IMG/VR virus record: IMGVR_UViG_3300037325_000262
Coordinates: 1 to 26,602 of that record
Strand: one strand, 5' to 3'
Length of the DNA: 26,602 bases
From: a virus
This document shows positions 14,422 to 21,953 of the stretch, piece by piece. The first letter of the stretch is position 1. Each line of letters opens with the position of its first letter. A program made the position numbers and the translations under genes. A model generated the notes under the pieces. The model searched no databases and had not been told where the DNA came from. It saw nothing but the letters and a program-made list of their open reading frames with translations.

Positions 14422-14747
14422 CAAACTATTATTCAAAAGTAAAAAAATTAGGGTGGGTAGTTTTAGACCCAAAAAAAGGAATCTACATAAAATATGTTTG
14501 CGGCAACTTTTTAATTATAGATTTTGAAAAATTAATAATTTCACAATATTTTCAAGACGCAACCGATAAAGGTTTGCGTATTTGGGGTACTGAAAATATT
14601 GATTTTGAAGGTGATTTTACTTTCAACGATATAACTTTAGAGTTGTTCGTTTTGGTTGAACAACGTTTTAATTTTAGAAAAATGGAGCAAGCTTGTAGGT
14701 TTGGAATTGATAATGAATTTGTTCAAAGCATTATTAATTCACTATAA
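14418..14747 (+). CDS. Hypothetical protein, 109 aa
   Basis: The ATG at 14418 overlaps the primase stop (ATGA). The product reads VKKLGWVVLDPKKGIYIKYV early and contains strands and an acidic turn (ENIDFEGDFTFNDITLELFV), ending in a helix (FNFRKMEQACRFGIDNEFVQ). No known motif was seen. Coupling to primase suggests a replication-related role, but this is inference. Confidence 0.55.
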   Translation: MTNYYSKVKKLGWVVLDPKKGIYIKYVCGNFLIIDFEKLIISQYFQDATDKGLRIWGTENIDFEGDFTFNDITLELFVLVEQRFNFRKMEQACRFGIDNEFVQSIINSL

Positions 14748-14770
14748 AAACGACATAAATTTTCAAAAAA

Positions 14771-14917
14771 ATGAATGAATTAGAAATTTTACAAAGTGAA
14801 ATTAAAAATACATTAGAAAGTATTAAAAAATTAAAATTTCACATTGAATTACACAAAGCAGAATTGATTAATTACAGAAAAATGTTAAAAAGCAAAAAAC
14901 TAAAAGAAAATGATTAA
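14771..14917 (+). CDS. Small coiled-coil protein, 48 aa
   Basis: The ATG at 14771 opens 48 codons: MNELEILQSEIKNTLESIKK, then a basic helix ending KMLKSKKLKEND. Heptad-like Leu/Ile spacing predicts a coiled coil. It overlaps the next ATG (14910) by 8 nt, fitting the local style. The function is unknown. Confidence 0.5.
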   Translation: MNELEILQSEIKNTLESIKKLKFHIELHKAELINYRKMLKSKKLKEND

Positions 14918-15095
14918 AATAGGCGACAAAATCGAAAAATTTATAATCGGTGGTTATGAATATGACGAATGTATAATTGAATTTGATGACGTTTTATATG
15001 CTTACGTAGGAGTAGATAAAGAAACAGGTTCACGGGGTTTGTTATACCAACATTTAGACAGTTTAAAATATCAAAATGATAAAAATAGACATTAA
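14910..15095 (+). CDS. Small protein, 61 aa
   Basis: The product starts MIKIGDKIEKFIIGGYEYDE and continues as a strand-rich stretch (CIIEFDDVLYAYVGVDKETG), as in small SH3-like beta barrels. It overlaps neighbours by 8 and 20 nt. No family was recognised. Confidence 0.5.
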   Translation: MIKIGDKIEKFIIGGYEYDECIIEFDDVLYAYVGVDKETGSRGLLYQHLDSLKYQNDKNRH

Positions 15096-15705
15096 ACAGA
15101 ACGGAGTTAGTAATATAATAAAGTTTCCTTATTCGGCAACCGAAATTCTTTATAAAGACTTTTGCGATTATAGAATTTGGTTTGAAATCCAACCTCTTTG
15201 GTTTAAAAATTCGGATTGGCACGAAAAAGAAGCGGACTACGCTTTAAAGATTATTGAAGGTATTAGGCTATTGACTAAAGTAGATTTATCCTACTTAGAT
15301 TTGACAAACATATTGGTTGACGGTATGGCAATAAAACTTGATAGTTTGCTACATTCTATTTTAATCAATTGCAGAGCCGCAAATGACGCAAGTAGCATAA
15401 TCGAGTATAAAGGCGATTGGTATCAGCTTGACGATACAAAAACGGTACATTTAGGAATTATGGCAATGTATGTAGAAAACAAGTACAAAGTTACGCACGA
15501 AGGTGACGTAAACGACTATAATAAAACGCTTTATCATACTGCTATTTTTGCAAGAAAACGACTTATAGGACGTAAGGAAACGCTGCCAAAAGACCGTCAA
15601 AGTTGCGAGGCATTAATTGAAACAAGAGTAAAACACTTTCAAGATATTACCTTACAGGACGCCATGACTATACGTTTTTTTTTTCGATATGGTTCGGCGA
15701 AATAA
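15076..15705 (+). CDS. Protein of 209 aa, probably extended by -1 frameshift
   Basis: In the zero frame this gives 209 residues ending MTIRFFFRYGSAK. The codons TTT TTT TTT lie in a run of ten T (15675-15684), and the zero frame stops seven codons later. In the -1 frame the sequence stays open to a TAA at 15927-15929, giving a product of about 284 residues. The main part is aromatic and helical (YRIWFEIQPLWFKNSDWHEK; DLTNILVDGMAIKLDSLLHS), without catalytic motifs I can name. Frameshifted pairs are typical of tail assembly chaperones, but no tape-measure gene is nearby, so that role is doubtful. A homopolymer indel in the genome or its assembly is the alternative. Confidence 0.6.
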   Translation: MIKIDIKQNGVSNIIKFPYSATEILYKDFCDYRIWFEIQPLWFKNSDWHEKEADYALKIIEGIRLLTKVDLSYLDLTNILVDGMAIKLDSLLHSILINCRAANDASSIIEYKGDWYQLDDTKTVHLGIMAMYVENKYKVTHEGDVNDYNKTLYHTAIFARKRLIGRKETLPKDRQSCEALIETRVKHFQDITLQDAMTIRFFFRYGSAK

Positions 15706-15929
15706 ATAGTCATAAATTTTACAGACGGGTTTTTAAATCAATACACACGCCGCCACAAGTTGACGACAAAACGAGATTAAGAAACGACCGCTATTTAAAC
15801 GAATTTAGCAATTTTGTGTGGCTGAAAATCTTGATAGATGGTAACGTGTTCGGGAACTTACAACAGACGCTAAACGGTAACTTTTACGATGCGTTATTTT
15901 ATTTATCAATGTATTATAATCAACCGTAA
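15684..15929 (+). other. -1 frame extension after the T10 slippery run
   Basis: Reading shifts from the 15076 frame to -1 at 15675-15684. The extension runs 81 codons, beginning SIWFGEINSHKFYRRVFKSI and ending YDALFYLSMYYNQP. It has no internal ATG until four residues before its last part, so it is unlikely to be an independent gene. Its aromatic, Lys/Asn-rich composition matches the upstream part. Confidence 0.6.
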
Positions 15930-15930
15930 A

Positions 15931-15962
15931 ATTGCAAACGTCACATATAAATAGTATATTTG
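15931..15962 (+). promoter_or_regulatory. Bacteroidetes-type promoter for the packaging unit
   Basis: ATTG (15931-15934), a 20 nt spacer, then TATATTTG (15955-15962), a full -7 match. It begins 2 nt after the stop of the frameshift extension and precedes the terminase operon. Confidence 0.72.
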
Positions 15963-15985
15963 CATTCAATCAAAACATTATCAAA

Positions 15986-16039
15986 ATGACAATAGAATCA
16001 AAACTTAAAATCACAAAGTTTAGATTTTCAAAATTATAA
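15986..16039 (+). CDS. Possible 17-aa leader peptide
   Basis: ATG at 15986 reads MTIESKLKITKFRFSKL and stops at 16037. The 20 nt ending in this ATG (ATCAAAACATTATCAAAATG) are identical to those ending at the ATG of the gene at 22003, so ribosomes probably start here. It may be a leader peptide of the packaging operon or a remnant. Confidence 0.35.
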   Translation: MTIESKLKITKFRFSKL

Positions 16040-16065
16040 CAAAACAATAAATAAACAATAGAAAA

Positions 16066-16602
16066 ATGACTGCAAATACAGAAGAGTACCCCTTAAAACG
16101 GATTTATAGCATTAACGAGGGTAAAGCGTACTTAAATTTAAACGATTGCGTACGTAGCTATTATAGAGATTTTACAAATAATGTAGATTCAAAAGTAATA
16201 CACAAGACAATTGTAAGAATGCGAGCCGCTGTAAAACAAAAACTTTACTATTTTGAAGACCAAAAAAGCGGTTTAAGTTTGTCAATTGCAAATGGTAACG
16301 AAAAGGTTACAGATGTAGAAAAAAACTACCTACCTTCAAGGATGCGAGGGTACAAAATAAACGGTGGTAAAATAGAAAAAAGTCTTAAAACTGCAATTGA
16401 ATCATCTTTACAAGGTAGGGAAACGGACGAATCAAAAAAGGCTTATTGGCGAGTGTACGGAAATTTGATTTTAAAGAAAAAATATGATTATTTTGATGAA
16501 ATCACACAATTAGAAGTAAATGTCTTTAATTTGGAAAGCTACGAAAAGCGATACAATTTAAAAAACAACGTACATGATAATAACAGATACAAGAGTAATT
16601 GA
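16066..16602 (+). CDS. Hypothetical protein upstream of the large terminase, 178 aa
   Basis: This 178-residue basic protein overlaps the large terminase gene by 29 nt and occupies the place where a small terminase often lies. It contains YSINEGKAYLNLNDCVRSYY, a Lys/Arg-rich middle (HKTIVRMRAAVKQKLYYFED) and a charged, helical end (YEKRYNLKNNVHDNNRYKSN). No helix-turn-helix pattern is obvious, and a better small-terminase candidate is present at 20162. It could be a packaging accessory or DNA-binding protein; no family was recognised. Confidence 0.55.
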   Translation: MTANTEEYPLKRIYSINEGKAYLNLNDCVRSYYRDFTNNVDSKVIHKTIVRMRAAVKQKLYYFEDQKSGLSLSIANGNEKVTDVEKNYLPSRMRGYKINGGKIEKSLKTAIESSLQGRETDESKKAYWRVYGNLILKKKYDYFDEITQLEVNVFNLESYEKRYNLKNNVHDNNRYKSN

Positions 16603-17767
16603 AAGAACAACCGCGGGATTAAAAAGAGGGGCTGCCTACATAATACATCAAGGCGGCACCTCGTCGGGCAAAACTTACGGTAACTGTTACGCTATAATTT
16701 CGCACCTGCTTTACGAAAAGAAAAAAGAAAAATTAACGGTATCAATAGTATCAATAAATTTTCCACATTTGCGTAAAGGAGCAATGCGAGATTTTGAAAA
16801 TATAATTTTAGATTGTGGGCTTAGTCACTTAATAGAACATAATAAATCTAACCATACTTTTAAATTTCCAAACGGTTCCGTAGTGGAATTTTTCAGTGTT
16901 GACAGCTACGAAAAGGCGTTAGGTTTACGGCGTGACATTTTATTTATAAATGAGTGCAATTCAATAGCTTATGACGTATTTTTTCAACTATCAATAAGAA
17001 CACGGAAAACGATAATTTTAGATTACAATCCTACTTCAAAATTTTGGTTTCAAGAGAAGTTACTGCCTACTTTAAAAAATTCCGATTACATCTACACCCG
17101 AACGACTTATAGAGATAATAAAGCACTTTCGGACGTAATTAGAAAGCGTATTGAATCAATACAAGACGACTATCTTAGACAAGTTTATGTTGAAGGTAGA
17201 ACGGGCAAGATAGAGGGGCTTATATTCACAAAATATACTATTGTAGATGAGTTTCCAACCGATGCAAAGCAGGTCGGTTACGGGCTTGACTTTGGATTTA
17301 GTATCGACCCGACCGCTTTAGTAAAATGCGGCGTTTTAGATGGTTGTTTATACATAGAGGAGCTAATATATGAAAAGGGCTTATTAAATAGAGATTTGGC
17401 AAAAAAAATGAAGGAACATGGCATAAGTCAAAGCACGAACATATGGTGTGACAATCAACCGAACACCGTTTTTGAGCTTAAAAAAGTGTTTTTTTATAAT
17501 GCTAAAATTGTAAAAAAAGGTGCGGATAGTATATTGGCAGGGCTTGACACCATGAAACAATTTAAAATTTGTATTGTAAAAGGCTCAAATAACATCATAA
17601 AAGAGTTTGAAAATTACAAGTGGGAAACAAGGCGAGGCGAACCAACGGGCAAGCCTATTGACGACCATAATCACGGAATTGACGGGACGCGCTACTTCGC
17701 AAAAGGGAACTTAATGCGTAACAGGTCAAACAAAGATAGAACAGGGCAAACATCATTCACTTTATAA
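16574..17767 (+). CDS. terL: Phage terminase large subunit
   Basis: This 397-residue packaging motor has an N-terminal ATPase and a C-terminal RNase H-like nuclease. The Walker A is GGTSSGKT (27-34), Walker B is LFINE (123-127) followed by CNSIAYDVFFQL, and IILDYNPTSKFWF (147-159) is the typical PBSX/phage segment after it. The nuclease part shows YGLDFGFSIDPTALV (236-250; Asp239), CDNQP (292-296; Asp293) and PIDDHNHGIDGTRYF (361-375; Asp363/364). It pumps DNA into the prohead and cuts concatemers. The start MIITDTRVIERTTAGLKRGA overlaps the preceding gene by 29 nt. A fragment of another terminase follows. Confidence 0.95.
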   Translation: MIITDTRVIERTTAGLKRGAAYIIHQGGTSSGKTYGNCYAIISHLLYEKKKEKLTVSIVSINFPHLRKGAMRDFENIILDCGLSHLIEHNKSNHTFKFPNGSVVEFFSVDSYEKALGLRRDILFINECNSIAYDVFFQLSIRTRKTIILDYNPTSKFWFQEKLLPTLKNSDYIYTRTTYRDNKALSDVIRKRIESIQDDYLRQVYVEGRTGKIEGLIFTKYTIVDEFPTDAKQVGYGLDFGFSIDPTALVKCGVLDGCLYIEELIYEKGLLNRDLAKKMKEHGISQSTNIWCDNQPNTVFELKKVFFYNAKIVKKGADSILAGLDTMKQFKICIVKGSNNIIKEFENYKWETRRGEPTGKPIDDHNHGIDGTRYFAKGNLMRNRSNKDRTGQTSFTL

Positions 17768-17778
17768 ATACTTAAAAA

Positions 17779-17943
17779 ATGAATAATCTAAAAAAAGACC
17801 AAAACGGTAATGAAAATTTTACATTTGTAAATGAGGCAAGTTATATTGACAAATCAGTTTTTAGTCAGTTAAAAAAATTGAACGAATCAATTATAATTTT
17901 GGAATATAATCCAACGGACAATTTTTGGCTTAGCAAAATGTAA
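17779..17943 (+). pseudogene. Fragment of a second terminase large subunit, 54 aa
   Basis: ATG at 17779 opens 54 codons ending in TAA at 17941. Residues 16-51 (FVNEASYIDKSVFSQL, then IIILEYNPTDNFWL) align without gaps to residues 124-159 of the upstream terminase, 17 of 36 identical by eye. They cover only the Walker B strand and the following YNPT region. Walker A and the nuclease are missing. The divergence shows it is not a recent tandem copy but a piece from a related phage or an old paralogue. It may be a recombination scar; a small regulatory paralogue is possible. Confidence 0.7.
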
Positions 17944-17978
17944 AACTTTATCACAAAAAATACGTAAATTTATATATT

Positions 17979-18683
17979 ATGAAATTAAAAGACCTTAAAA
18001 CGAATGCAAAAAACCCTCGAATTTTAAAAGATGCGAGGTTTAAAAAATTGCTTAACAAAGTACTATGTTATCCAAATTTATTATCTAAAAATAAATTGAC
18101 TTACGATAGCAGCGATGCAAATACCGTATTAGGCGGCAATCAACGCCTTGCGACACTTAATTATATAATCAAGTCTATCAGTACTAAACAGTTAGAAGAC
18201 AGCGTTAAAGCCGCACAAAAAGCGTTAGGACTTGAAAACGAATTACTGTTAAATAATTCAATAGCAATATTTACAGAAATTAAAGAAACGAAATCAATAC
18301 CGTCCGACTGGGTGCAAGATGTACAAGGATTAAGCGAAGACGAAAAACAAGCGTTTATCCTTATAGATAATTTGAACGACGGCGAATGGGACTTAGACGA
18401 AATAGCGAACAAGTGGGATATTGATACAGGTGAATGGGGCTTAGTAAGTTGGAACGATTTTAATACAGATGACGAAGTAGATTATTCAATTTTAGACGGC
18501 GAAGATGACTTATCGGAAAGTGTAAGCGATATGTCAAACAGCGTAAAAAAAGCAATACAAATTGAATTTGATTTAGAACACTATGAAGCCGCTTATGAAG
18601 TTATAAAGTTTTGGCGAGGTGAAGGAGCGAACATAGGTAAAATGATTTTAGATTATTTGGAAAGTGAAAAGGATAAATTATGA
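17979..18683 (+). CDS. ParB-like domain protein
   Basis: This 234-residue protein has the ParB/sulfiredoxin-type fold pattern found in many Bacteroidetes phages: LKDLKTNAKNPRILKDARFK (3-22), YPNLL, then VLGGNQRLATL (50-60), which corresponds to the ParB GERR nucleotide-binding box. Downstream are IPSDWVQDVQGLSEDEKQAF and the repeated DNLNDGEWDLDEIANKWD and GEWGLVSWN motifs typical of this phage subgroup, followed by an acidic stretch and a helical C-terminus. Such genes often sit beside DNA methyltransferases and terminases, and the family has been linked to DNA modification and binding. It overlaps the FkbM-like gene by ATGA. The enzymatic activity, if any, is unknown. Confidence 0.78.
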   Translation: MKLKDLKTNAKNPRILKDARFKKLLNKVLCYPNLLSKNKLTYDSSDANTVLGGNQRLATLNYIIKSISTKQLEDSVKAAQKALGLENELLLNNSIAIFTEIKETKSIPSDWVQDVQGLSEDEKQAFILIDNLNDGEWDLDEIANKWDIDTGEWGLVSWNDFNTDDEVDYSILDGEDDLSESVSDMSNSVKKAIQIEFDLEHYEAAYEVIKFWRGEGANIGKMILDYLESEKDKL

Positions 18684-19372
18684 AGACAAAAACCATAAAA
18701 GGAATAAAGTTTTTTTATAGAGATAGCACAAGCGACCTCAAAACTTTTGAAGAGGTTATAGGTAAAGACGTTTACCAAAAAAAAGGCATGAAGATATTAG
18801 CTGGTGAAACGTGGATTGATTGCGGCGGCAACGTTGGAGCTTTTACATTATTAGCGTGTAGTTTGGGTGCAAATGTTATCGTTTATGAACCCGACCCATA
18901 CAATTGCGAAATGATTAAAAAGAATCTAAAATTAAACGGCTTTACAGCAAAGATAAGGCAGGTTGCTTTGGTTCACGATAATACAAAAAAAGCTAATTTG
19001 TATATAGGTAATAACGGCAACGTATGGAGAAATTCACTGTTTAAAAATTGGAACGGAAAAGGCTTAAAGGTAGATTGTGTAAACTTTGATGACGAAATTA
19101 AAGATGGTGTTTGCATCAAAATAGATATCGAAGGAGCGGAAATGCTTATCCTAGAATCTACTAATAGAAAGTTTAAAAAAATGGTTTTTGAATGGAGTTT
19201 TGATATTGATTATTCATTAGAAAGGTTTTGGAATATCATTGAAAAACTTCAAAAAATATACAACGTTAAAGATGTTGGCAATACTGCCAAATTCAAAACA
19301 AGGGATTACAACGTATGGCAAAAGTCGTGGTTTCCTGCCTGCACAAATGTATTTTGTTATGAAAAGAATTGA
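18680..19372 (+). CDS. FkbM-type SAM-dependent methyltransferase
   Basis: In this 230-residue protein, motif I is WIDCGGNVGAFTL (45-57), motif II is VYEPDPYNCEMIKKN (68-82), and the late motif is IKIDIEGAEMLIL (146-158), the hallmark of FkbM methyltransferases. Members methylate hydroxyl groups of sugars and other small groups; here the acceptor is unknown. It overlaps both neighbours (ATGA with the ParB-like gene and 14 nt with the putative oxygenase gene), so the three are co-translated. That makes a shared target, such as an oxidised base in phage DNA, a reasonable hypothesis. No DNA-recognition domain is visible. Confidence 0.82.
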   Translation: MKTKTIKGIKFFYRDSTSDLKTFEEVIGKDVYQKKGMKILAGETWIDCGGNVGAFTLLACSLGANVIVYEPDPYNCEMIKKNLKLNGFTAKIRQVALVHDNTKKANLYIGNNGNVWRNSLFKNWNGKGLKVDCVNFDDEIKDGVCIKIDIEGAEMLILESTNRKFKKMVFEWSFDIDYSLERFWNIIEKLQKIYNVKDVGNTAKFKTRDYNVWQKSWFPACTNVFCYEKN

Positions 19373-20150
19373 TTTAATAAAATTGGAACACAGCACAAAA
19401 ATAGGTCAACCTTGCGACTCTATTAAACCAAACGTTACAGAAGATTGTATCTTTTATGTCGATGGCGTTGCAATAGGTTTTTATTTGCGTGTGATGCCTT
19501 TAAAAATGCAAAAGTTAGCAAACTTAGCAGATAAAGAGTTAAGAAGTAAGAACGTGCCAAAGGCTACTATGAATAGGAGGACAGGAGTGGGCAAAGATGA
19601 AAAAGGAAAATATATATATATAAACGAAGTTGCTCAGTATTCCGCTATTTTAGGAGCTATTGCACCGAAACCACATATGAGGCGAAATTACCCAAACTTA
19701 TCAAGTGTTCACTTAGTTAAGACCGCACAAACTTTTATTAAATCTATGCTATTATTAGCAAATGAAGCCGAACAATTGATAAAAGAAATACTTCCCGAAC
19801 AACACGCAAAACAAAAAAAGTTGTTTGAACAGGTAAACGATAAATGGAAATTTGGAAACCTTTGGACAAGCTCAATATCAAATTATAATATTGCAGCACC
19901 TTATCGCCGCGACACACAAAATATTGTTGGAGCGGTTAATGTAATTATCACGAAAAGAAAGAACGCCGTAGGTGGCAATCTAAACGTTCCCGACTATGCA
20001 GCGACTATTGATAGTTGTGATAATTCGATACTTGTTTATCCTGCGTGGCAAAATGTACATGGAGTGACGCCGATAATTCCAACAGCGAAAGGCGGCTACC
20101 GAAATAGTTTAATATTCTATCCTTTGAAAGCGTTTATAGGCTTAGATTAA
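19359..20150 (+). CDS. Putative TET/JBP-like 2-oxoglutarate dioxygenase
   Basis: The ATG at 19359 (MKRIDLIKLEHSTK) was chosen over an in-frame ATG at 19239 because the extra 40 residues lie inside the FkbM-like gene. The 263-residue protein has a C-terminal pattern like phage TET/JBP oxygenases: YRRDTQN (182-188), VNVIITKRKNAVGGNL (193-208), PDY, NSILVYPAW (222-230), VHGVTPI (233-239) and GGYRNSLIFYPLKAF (245-259). His234 and Arg248 fit the distal iron ligand and the 2-oxoglutarate anchor. The expected HxD is R183-R184-D185, so the first iron ligand seems replaced. If active it could oxidise 5-methylcytosine made by the phage methyltransferase. Family assignment is from remembered motifs and is tentative. 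Confidence 0.5.
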   Translation: MKRIDLIKLEHSTKIGQPCDSIKPNVTEDCIFYVDGVAIGFYLRVMPLKMQKLANLADKELRSKNVPKATMNRRTGVGKDEKGKYIYINEVAQYSAILGAIAPKPHMRRNYPNLSSVHLVKTAQTFIKSMLLLANEAEQLIKEILPEQHAKQKKLFEQVNDKWKFGNLWTSSISNYNIAAPYRRDTQNIVGAVNVIITKRKNAVGGNLNVPDYAATIDSCDNSILVYPAWQNVHGVTPIIPTAKGGYRNSLIFYPLKAFIGLD

Positions 20151-20161
20151 ACAATATAATA

Positions 20162-20527
20162 ATGACAAATAGAGACACTAATAAAAAAGCATTGATTGAA
20201 GCCCTTGAAAAAACGATGGGAATCGTTACAAGGGCTTGTCAATTGGTTGACATATCTCGAAATACATTTTACAGATATTACAATGATGACGAGGCATTCA
20301 AAGCTAAGGTTGACGATATCGAAAACATCGCTTTAGACTTTGCTGAATCAAAACTTCATAAAATGATAGGCGATGAAAACACCGCCGCTGTGATATTCTA
20401 CTTAAAGACCAAAGGCAAAAAACGAGGGTACATTGAACGTAACGAAGTAACGGGTGCGGAAGGTTCACAAATTAATTTTGTCGTTGCCTTGCCCTCGAAA
20501 GATATAACATCAGACGAAATTGATTAA
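20162..20527 (+). CDS. terS: Probable small terminase subunit (helix-turn-helix)
   Basis: This 121-residue protein has a helix-turn-helix (MGIVTRACQLVDISRNTFYR, 19-38), then a long helix (DIENIALDFAESKLHKMIGD) and NTAAVIFYLKTKGKKRGYIE (73-92). This is the pattern of small DNA-binding proteins annotated as terminase small subunits in Bacteroidetes phages. Its role would be recognition of the packaging site and presentation of DNA to the large subunit. It lies downstream of, not upstream of, the large subunit gene, separated by the modification-type genes. A transcription regulator with the same fold is the alternative. Confidence 0.6.
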   Translation: MTNRDTNKKALIEALEKTMGIVTRACQLVDISRNTFYRYYNDDEAFKAKVDDIENIALDFAESKLHKMIGDENTAAVIFYLKTKGKKRGYIERNEVTGAEGSQINFVVALPSKDITSDEID

Positions 20528-20553
20528 ATAACAAATCACTAAATTATAACATC

Positions 20554-20946
20554 ATGCAGAAATTTGAAGTAGTACACAGGGGTCAAGAAATTGAAATCAA
20601 TAAGGACGGCGTTAAATCTTATTTCACTTTTAGTCAAGCGTATTTAGACGAATTGATTATGTCGAATAAGTTAGAATATAACGACAAGAGCAATGCCAAC
20701 GTCAAGTTTTATACACCAAAACAAGCCAAAGTAAGCATACCAAAAGCGGACACCGATAAGCCGATTGATAGCGGTGAAGACGTATTTAAAATGCTTAAAA
20801 CGGCTAAAATACGATTGAAAAAAGAAGTCTATAAAGACGTTAAAGCAATGACAGCCTTTCAAGTTGAAAACTTAATGATTTATATGTCGGAGCAAGATAA
20901 GAAAATGATAACAGTTGAATTATTAAGCGACTTTTTAGGAATATAA
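20554..20946 (+). CDS. Hypothetical protein, 130 aa
   Basis: The product has a strand-rich start (MQKFEVVHRGQEIEINKDGV), a polar linker with Lys/Pro (KQAKVSIPKADTDKPIDSGE) and a helical C-terminal half (FKMLKTAKIRLKKEVYKDVK; NLMIYMSEQDKKMITVELLS). No family was recognised. It lies between the probable small terminase and an unknown 219-aa gene, in a region that often holds virion or packaging accessories. Confidence 0.5.
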   Translation: MQKFEVVHRGQEIEINKDGVKSYFTFSQAYLDELIMSNKLEYNDKSNANVKFYTPKQAKVSIPKADTDKPIDSGEDVFKMLKTAKIRLKKEVYKDVKAMTAFQVENLMIYMSEQDKKMITVELLSDFLGI

Positions 20947-20950
20947 AACT

Positions 20951-21610
20951 ATGAAAATAGACAGAATAGACATTATAAAGGTCTTTAGTGACATTGCAGC
21001 AAGGTATCAAGATAACGAAATAAAGACCTACGCACATTTGAAATACGCAGAAGAGTTTGGCGACACCGCACTAAACAAAACTAAGAAGTATTTAGACGCC
21101 GACAACCAAGGTATTTTTTACTCAAAAGAATGGAACGACATAAGCAATAGCTTAAATAAAACGCCGTTCGGTTTCCCTTCATTGGTAAGCTTTAGCAATG
21201 AGTTTGGAGCTATGAACAAACAAATAATGTACACTTTTGAATTATACGTGTGCGAGGTTATAGCGATAACAGATTATGAGGTATGGGAACGGAAAGTAAA
21301 CCGTATCGAAAAGCTACTAAGAAGCGTAATAAACGAGGTTCTATCGAATTATGTATTCGCTACGACTAATTTAGACGTTACAGGCGGTTGGTACTCTAAA
21401 AACGTCTTAGCGGCTGCATTGTTAAACAATGATATAACTGAATACCATACAACTGCTTATATGCGTGAACGAATCAAAAACGGTAATAGTTTGTCCTTTA
21501 AAGTTGGATATAGTCAAACGCCAAAAGACCTTATCACGGTCGGAACTTCATTAGATATTTTGGGCTGTTATACCCTTGACACAAATTTTAATACATCATT
21601 TACATTATGA
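20951..21610 (+). CDS. Hypothetical protein, 219 aa (possible virion protein)
   Basis: This is a soluble-looking protein with a helical N-terminal half (RIDIIKVFSDIAARYQDNEI) and a more beta-like end (GNSLSFKVGYSQTPKDLITV, then SLDILGCYTLDTNFNTSFTL). No membrane segment or catalytic motif was seen. The balance of helix and beta, and the position after terminase genes, fit a neck, connector or tail-terminator protein, but this is not established. Its stop overlaps the next start as ATGA. Confidence 0.45.
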   Translation: MKIDRIDIIKVFSDIAARYQDNEIKTYAHLKYAEEFGDTALNKTKKYLDADNQGIFYSKEWNDISNSLNKTPFGFPSLVSFSNEFGAMNKQIMYTFELYVCEVIAITDYEVWERKVNRIEKLLRSVINEVLSNYVFATTNLDVTGGWYSKNVLAAALLNNDITEYHTTAYMRERIKNGNSLSFKVGYSQTPKDLITVGTSLDILGCYTLDTNFNTSFTL

Positions 21611-21786
21611 AAAAATATTTAAAATTGGTTTGGTTGCCTCGTGTTTTTAGAATTTGGTTTGGTAAAGTTTTTATTAAAATGTTAGGTCGAACAGGTACTC
21701 ACGAATTTAAAGACGACTTTATATTGTACGCCGAACTTGATAGGTGGATAAACCACGACGGTAAGCCGACAACACCATTTTTATAA
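21607..21786 (+). CDS. Small basic protein, 59 aa
   Basis: ATG at 21607 overlaps the previous stop (ATGA), and 59 codons follow to TAA at 21784. The first 30 residues are hydrophobic and basic (MKKYLKLVWLPRVFRIWFGK), possibly an amphipathic membrane-binding helix; the rest is polar (DDFILYAELDRWINHDGKPT). It is the last gene before a terminator. No family was recognised. Confidence 0.5.
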   Translation: MKKYLKLVWLPRVFRIWFGKVFIKMLGRTGTHEFKDDFILYAELDRWINHDGKPTTPFL

Positions 21787-21815
21787 GATTGTCATAAGGT
21801 TTTAAGGTAATCGTT

Positions 21816-21850
21816 TAGCTATCTAATTTATTTTAGGTAGCTATTTTTTT
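21816..21850 (+). terminator. Terminator ending the packaging unit
   Basis: TAGCTATCT (21816-21824) pairs with AGGTAGCTA (21835-21843), nine pairs with one G-T wobble, followed by seven T (21844-21850). Confidence 0.85.
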
Positions 21851-21917
21851 ATATAACAACGTAGTAATAGCAACAATAATATAATTATCTTTTATTTATT
21901 TAATCAAATATTGATAA

Positions 21918-21953
21918 TATATTTGGTGGTTCGGATAATGTTTTGTAGATTTG
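21918..21953 (+). promoter_or_regulatory. Bacteroidetes-type promoter for the gene at 22003
   Basis: TATATTTG (21918-21925), a 20 nt spacer, then TAGATTTG (21946-21953), a full match. The sequence TGTAGATTTGTATATCATTA around the -7 box is identical at the promoter starting 25391. Confidence 0.83.

Noticed and set aside
15076-15929. Tail assembly chaperone as a firm call for the frameshift gene
   Set aside because: The frameshift is suggestive, but no tape-measure or tail genes flank it, and the sequence is not recognisable as a chaperone.
19239-19358. N-terminal extension of the putative oxygenase (start at 19239)
   Set aside because: It lies inside the well-supported FkbM-like gene in another frame, and its sequence looks like out-of-frame translation; the ATG at 19359 gives the usual short overlap.
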